Assembly (NCBI GenBank): GCA_016794945.1
Contig: JAEUIX010000029.1
Span: forward strand, 1-6,954
DNA length: 6,954 nt
Source: Phycisphaerae bacterium
GTDB taxonomy: Bacteria; Planctomycetota; Phycisphaerae; Phycisphaerales; UBA1924
Reading direction: 5' to 3'
Part shown: positions 5,176-6,954 of the stretch, in pieces
Position numbering within the stretch: the stretch's first letter is position 1
How the letters are laid out: each line of letters starts with the position of its first letter
Notes under the pieces: generated by a model
The model's database searches: none
The model's input: only the letters and a program-made list of their open reading frames with translations
Told to the model about the DNA's origin: nothing
Program-made: the position numbers and the translations under genes

Positions 5176-6801
5176 ATGCCACAGCGCCCGAAATCCAGGC
5201 CCGCAGGGCGCCCAGCCCCCGACGATTCCATCGACACCGTCGCCTTCGTCTCGCTCGGCTGCCCCAAGAACCTCGTCGACAGCGAGAAGATGCTGGGCCT
5301 GCTCGCCGAGGACGGCGTCACCCCCGTCGCCTACGACCTGGCCGAGCAGGGCGAGCCCGTCGACGCCGTCGTCGTCAACACCTGCGGCTTCCTCGAGGCC
5401 AGCAAGGACGAGTCCCTCTCGGTCATCAAGGATGCCATCGAGCGCAAGCGCGCCGGCCAGGTCAAGCGCGTCGTCGTCGCCGGGTGCCTCGTCCAGCGGC
5501 ACCGCGCCCGGATGCTCGAATGGGCCCCGGGCATCGACGCCATGGTCGGCGTGTTCGACCGCGACAAGATCGTCCAGGCCGTCCGCGGCGCCGGCGATCA
5601 GGCCCGCGCCCGGCGCGCCCGCTCCGCGGCGCAGGCCTCCGACGGCCCGCGCTACTGGATCCACGCCAACGCCCTCACCGCCGCCGCCGACCTCGGCCTC
5701 AAGACCGTCGGCCTCACGGTCCAGGGCAAGGACGGCAAGGGCATCGGCTACTTCGAGGACGACCGCTCACGCCTCCGCCTGACCCCGCGCCACTACGCCT
5801 ACCTCCGCGTCAGCGAAGGGTGCAACCAGAACTGCGCGTTCTGCACCATCCCCTCGATCCGCGGCAAGATGCGCTCCAAGCCCCTCGAGCCGCTGGTCGC
5901 CGAGGCGCGCGAGCTCATCGCCGACGGGTGCTTCGAGCTCAACCTCATCGGCCAGGACACCACCAGCTACGGCGACGACATCGGCGTGGGTCTGGCGTCG
6001 CCCGCCGGCGGCCTGCCGGGCATGCTCCGCGCCGTCGGCCGCGCGTTCGACGAGGTCGGCATCCGCGAGGGCTGGGTCCGCCTCATGTACGCCTACCCCT
6101 CCAACTTCTCCGACGAGTGCATCGCCGCCCTGGCCGACACCCCGCGCGTGCTGCCCTACGTGGACATGCCCCTGCAGCACGCCAGCGACCGCATGCTGAC
6201 CGCCATGCGCCGGCACATCACCCTGGACCACACGCGCCGGCTGCTGGACCGCCTGCGCGCCCGCATGCCCGCGATCGCGCTGCGCACCACCTTCATCTCC
6301 GGCTTCCCCGGCGAGACCGACGCCGACCACCGCCAACTGCTCGACTTCGTCCGCGAGCAGCGCTTCGAGAACGTCGGCGTCTTCGAGTATTCCCGCGAGC
6401 CCGGCACCGTCGCCGGCACGATGGAAGACGACCCGGCGCTGGCCGTCCCGGCGCAGGTCAAGGCTCAGCGCCGCGCCGAGATCATGGAACTGCAGCAGAC
6501 CATCGCCTTCGAGCGCCAGCTCGGCCGCGCCGCCCGCGCCGAGCAGGCCGACGTGCTCATCGACGCCCCCCTCCGCGCCCGCGGGCGCGCCACCAGCGGC
6601 GTCGGCGCCGGGGGCCGCCTCTACCAGGGCCGCACCGCCGCCCAGGCGCCGCAGATCGACTCGGTCACCTTCGTGCAGTCCTCGCGCCAACTGGCCCCGG
6701 GCGAACTGGTCCGCTGCACCATCACCGGCGCCGACGGCTACGACCTCGTCGCCCGGCCGGTCGAAGACGCCGAGAAGCGGCTGCCGCTCAAGGTGCTCTG
6801 A
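5176..6801 (+). CDS. rimO: Ribosomal protein uS12 methylthiotransferase RimO
   Basis: RimO is a radical-SAM enzyme with two 4Fe-4S clusters that methylthiolates a conserved Asp of ribosomal protein uS12 (Asp88 in E. coli numbering). The product is 541 residues against ~440 for typical members. The N-terminal UPF0004 domain opens with the RimO-type VSLGCPKNLVDSE and supplies Cys29, Cys70 (NTCGF) and Cys104 (AGCL) for the auxiliary cluster. The radical-SAM motif CNQNCAFC gives Cys216, Cys220 and Cys223. LPYVDMPLQHAS and FISGFPGET are typical of the family. The last ~75 residues form a TRAM-like substrate-binding domain. SLGCPKNLVDSE favours RimO over the related MiaB. Spacing between Cys104 and Cys216 is 112 residues, ~44 more than I recall in characterised RimO, so there is an insertion at ~135-195. 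The ATG at 5176 is chosen because upstream in-frame sequence crosses the terminator; no Shine-Dalgarno is seen. Confidence 0.95.
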   Translation: MPQRPKSRPAGRPAPDDSIDTVAFVSLGCPKNLVDSEKMLGLLAEDGVTPVAYDLAEQGEPVDAVVVNTCGFLEASKDESLSVIKDAIERKRAGQVKRVVVAGCLVQRHRARMLEWAPGIDAMVGVFDRDKIVQAVRGAGDQARARRARSAAQASDGPRYWIHANALTAAADLGLKTVGLTVQGKDGKGIGYFEDDRSRLRLTPRHYAYLRVSEGCNQNCAFCTIPSIRGKMRSKPLEPLVAEARELIADGCFELNLIGQDTTSYGDDIGVGLASPAGGLPGMLRAVGRAFDEVGIREGWVRLMYAYPSNFSDECIAALADTPRVLPYVDMPLQHASDRMLTAMRRHITLDHTRRLLDRLRARMPAIALRTTFISGFPGETDADHRQLLDFVREQRFENVGVFEYSREPGTVAGTMEDDPALAVPAQVKAQRRAEIMELQQTIAFERQLGRAARAEQADVLIDAPLRARGRATSGVGAGGRLYQGRTAAQAPQIDSVTFVQSSRQLAPGELVRCTITGADGYDLVARPVEDAEKRLPLKVL

Positions 6802-6901
<100 letters not shown>

Positions 6902-6954
6902 GGGTGGGGGGCCCGCCACCCCCCATTGGCCCCGGGAAACACACGCGGGAAAAA
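6902..6954. other. Unstructured contig tail
   Basis: The final ~50 bases contain G and C runs and a short A-rich end. They show no coding or structural feature, and their base composition differs from the rest of the window. I would not trust them as genomic sequence. Confidence 0.6.

Overview
The window is a high-GC, C-rich bacterial chromosomal segment of ordinary housekeeping character. It is probably a metagenome contig end, because the last ~150 bases collapse into low-complexity poly-C. The GC-rich composition, the divergent YidC and MnmE sequences, weak or absent Shine-Dalgarno sites at several starts, and the yidC-mnmE order suggest a Planctomycetota-type organism, possibly Phycisphaerae. 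This is inference from style, not a phylogenetic result. No mobile element, tRNA, rRNA, CRISPR array or recognisable defence system was seen.

Layout. (1) 3-1727 (+): the membrane insertase YidC, cut at its N-terminus by the window edge. (2) 1744-3111 (+): MnmE, the tRNA-uridine-modifying GTPase, 16 bp after yidC; yidC followed by mnmE is a widespread ancient arrangement. (3) 3131-3610 (-): a convergent small gene of unknown function with a distinctive glycine/proline-rich core. (4) 3611-3717: a short divergent intergenic region holding the most AT-rich stretch of its neighbourhood and overlapping -10-like elements on both strands. (5) 3718-4119 (+): ClpS, the N-degron adaptor of Clp proteases, with a long Pro/Ala-rich N-terminal tail. 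(6) 4120-4433: ~310 bp without a convincing gene, with a T6 run flanked by two competing GC-rich hairpins. (7) 4434-4961 (+): a standalone protein resembling the N-terminal domain of type II secretion/type IV pilus ATPases (MshEN/GspE_N), without an ATPase domain. (8) 4962-5175: a hairpin-dense spacer ending in a strong intrinsic terminator. (9) 5176-6801 (+): RimO, the radical-SAM methylthiotransferase of ribosomal protein uS12, with an insertion. (10) 6802-6954: C homopolymer and unstructured tail, most likely a sequencing or assembly artefact.

Functionally, yidC and mnmE form a plausible co-transcribed pair (membrane protein insertion and tRNA wobble modification). rimO modifies the ribosome and clpS serves protein turnover, so the shared theme is translation and protein quality control. 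The unknown minus-strand gene and the MshEN-like protein are the two parts not explained by core housekeeping. I found no clear evidence of a new multi-gene system. The observations most worth following up are the standalone MshEN-like protein, the uncharacterised minus-strand gene, the unusual switch II of MnmE, the RimO insertion, and a possible leaderless rimO transcript starting just after the terminator.
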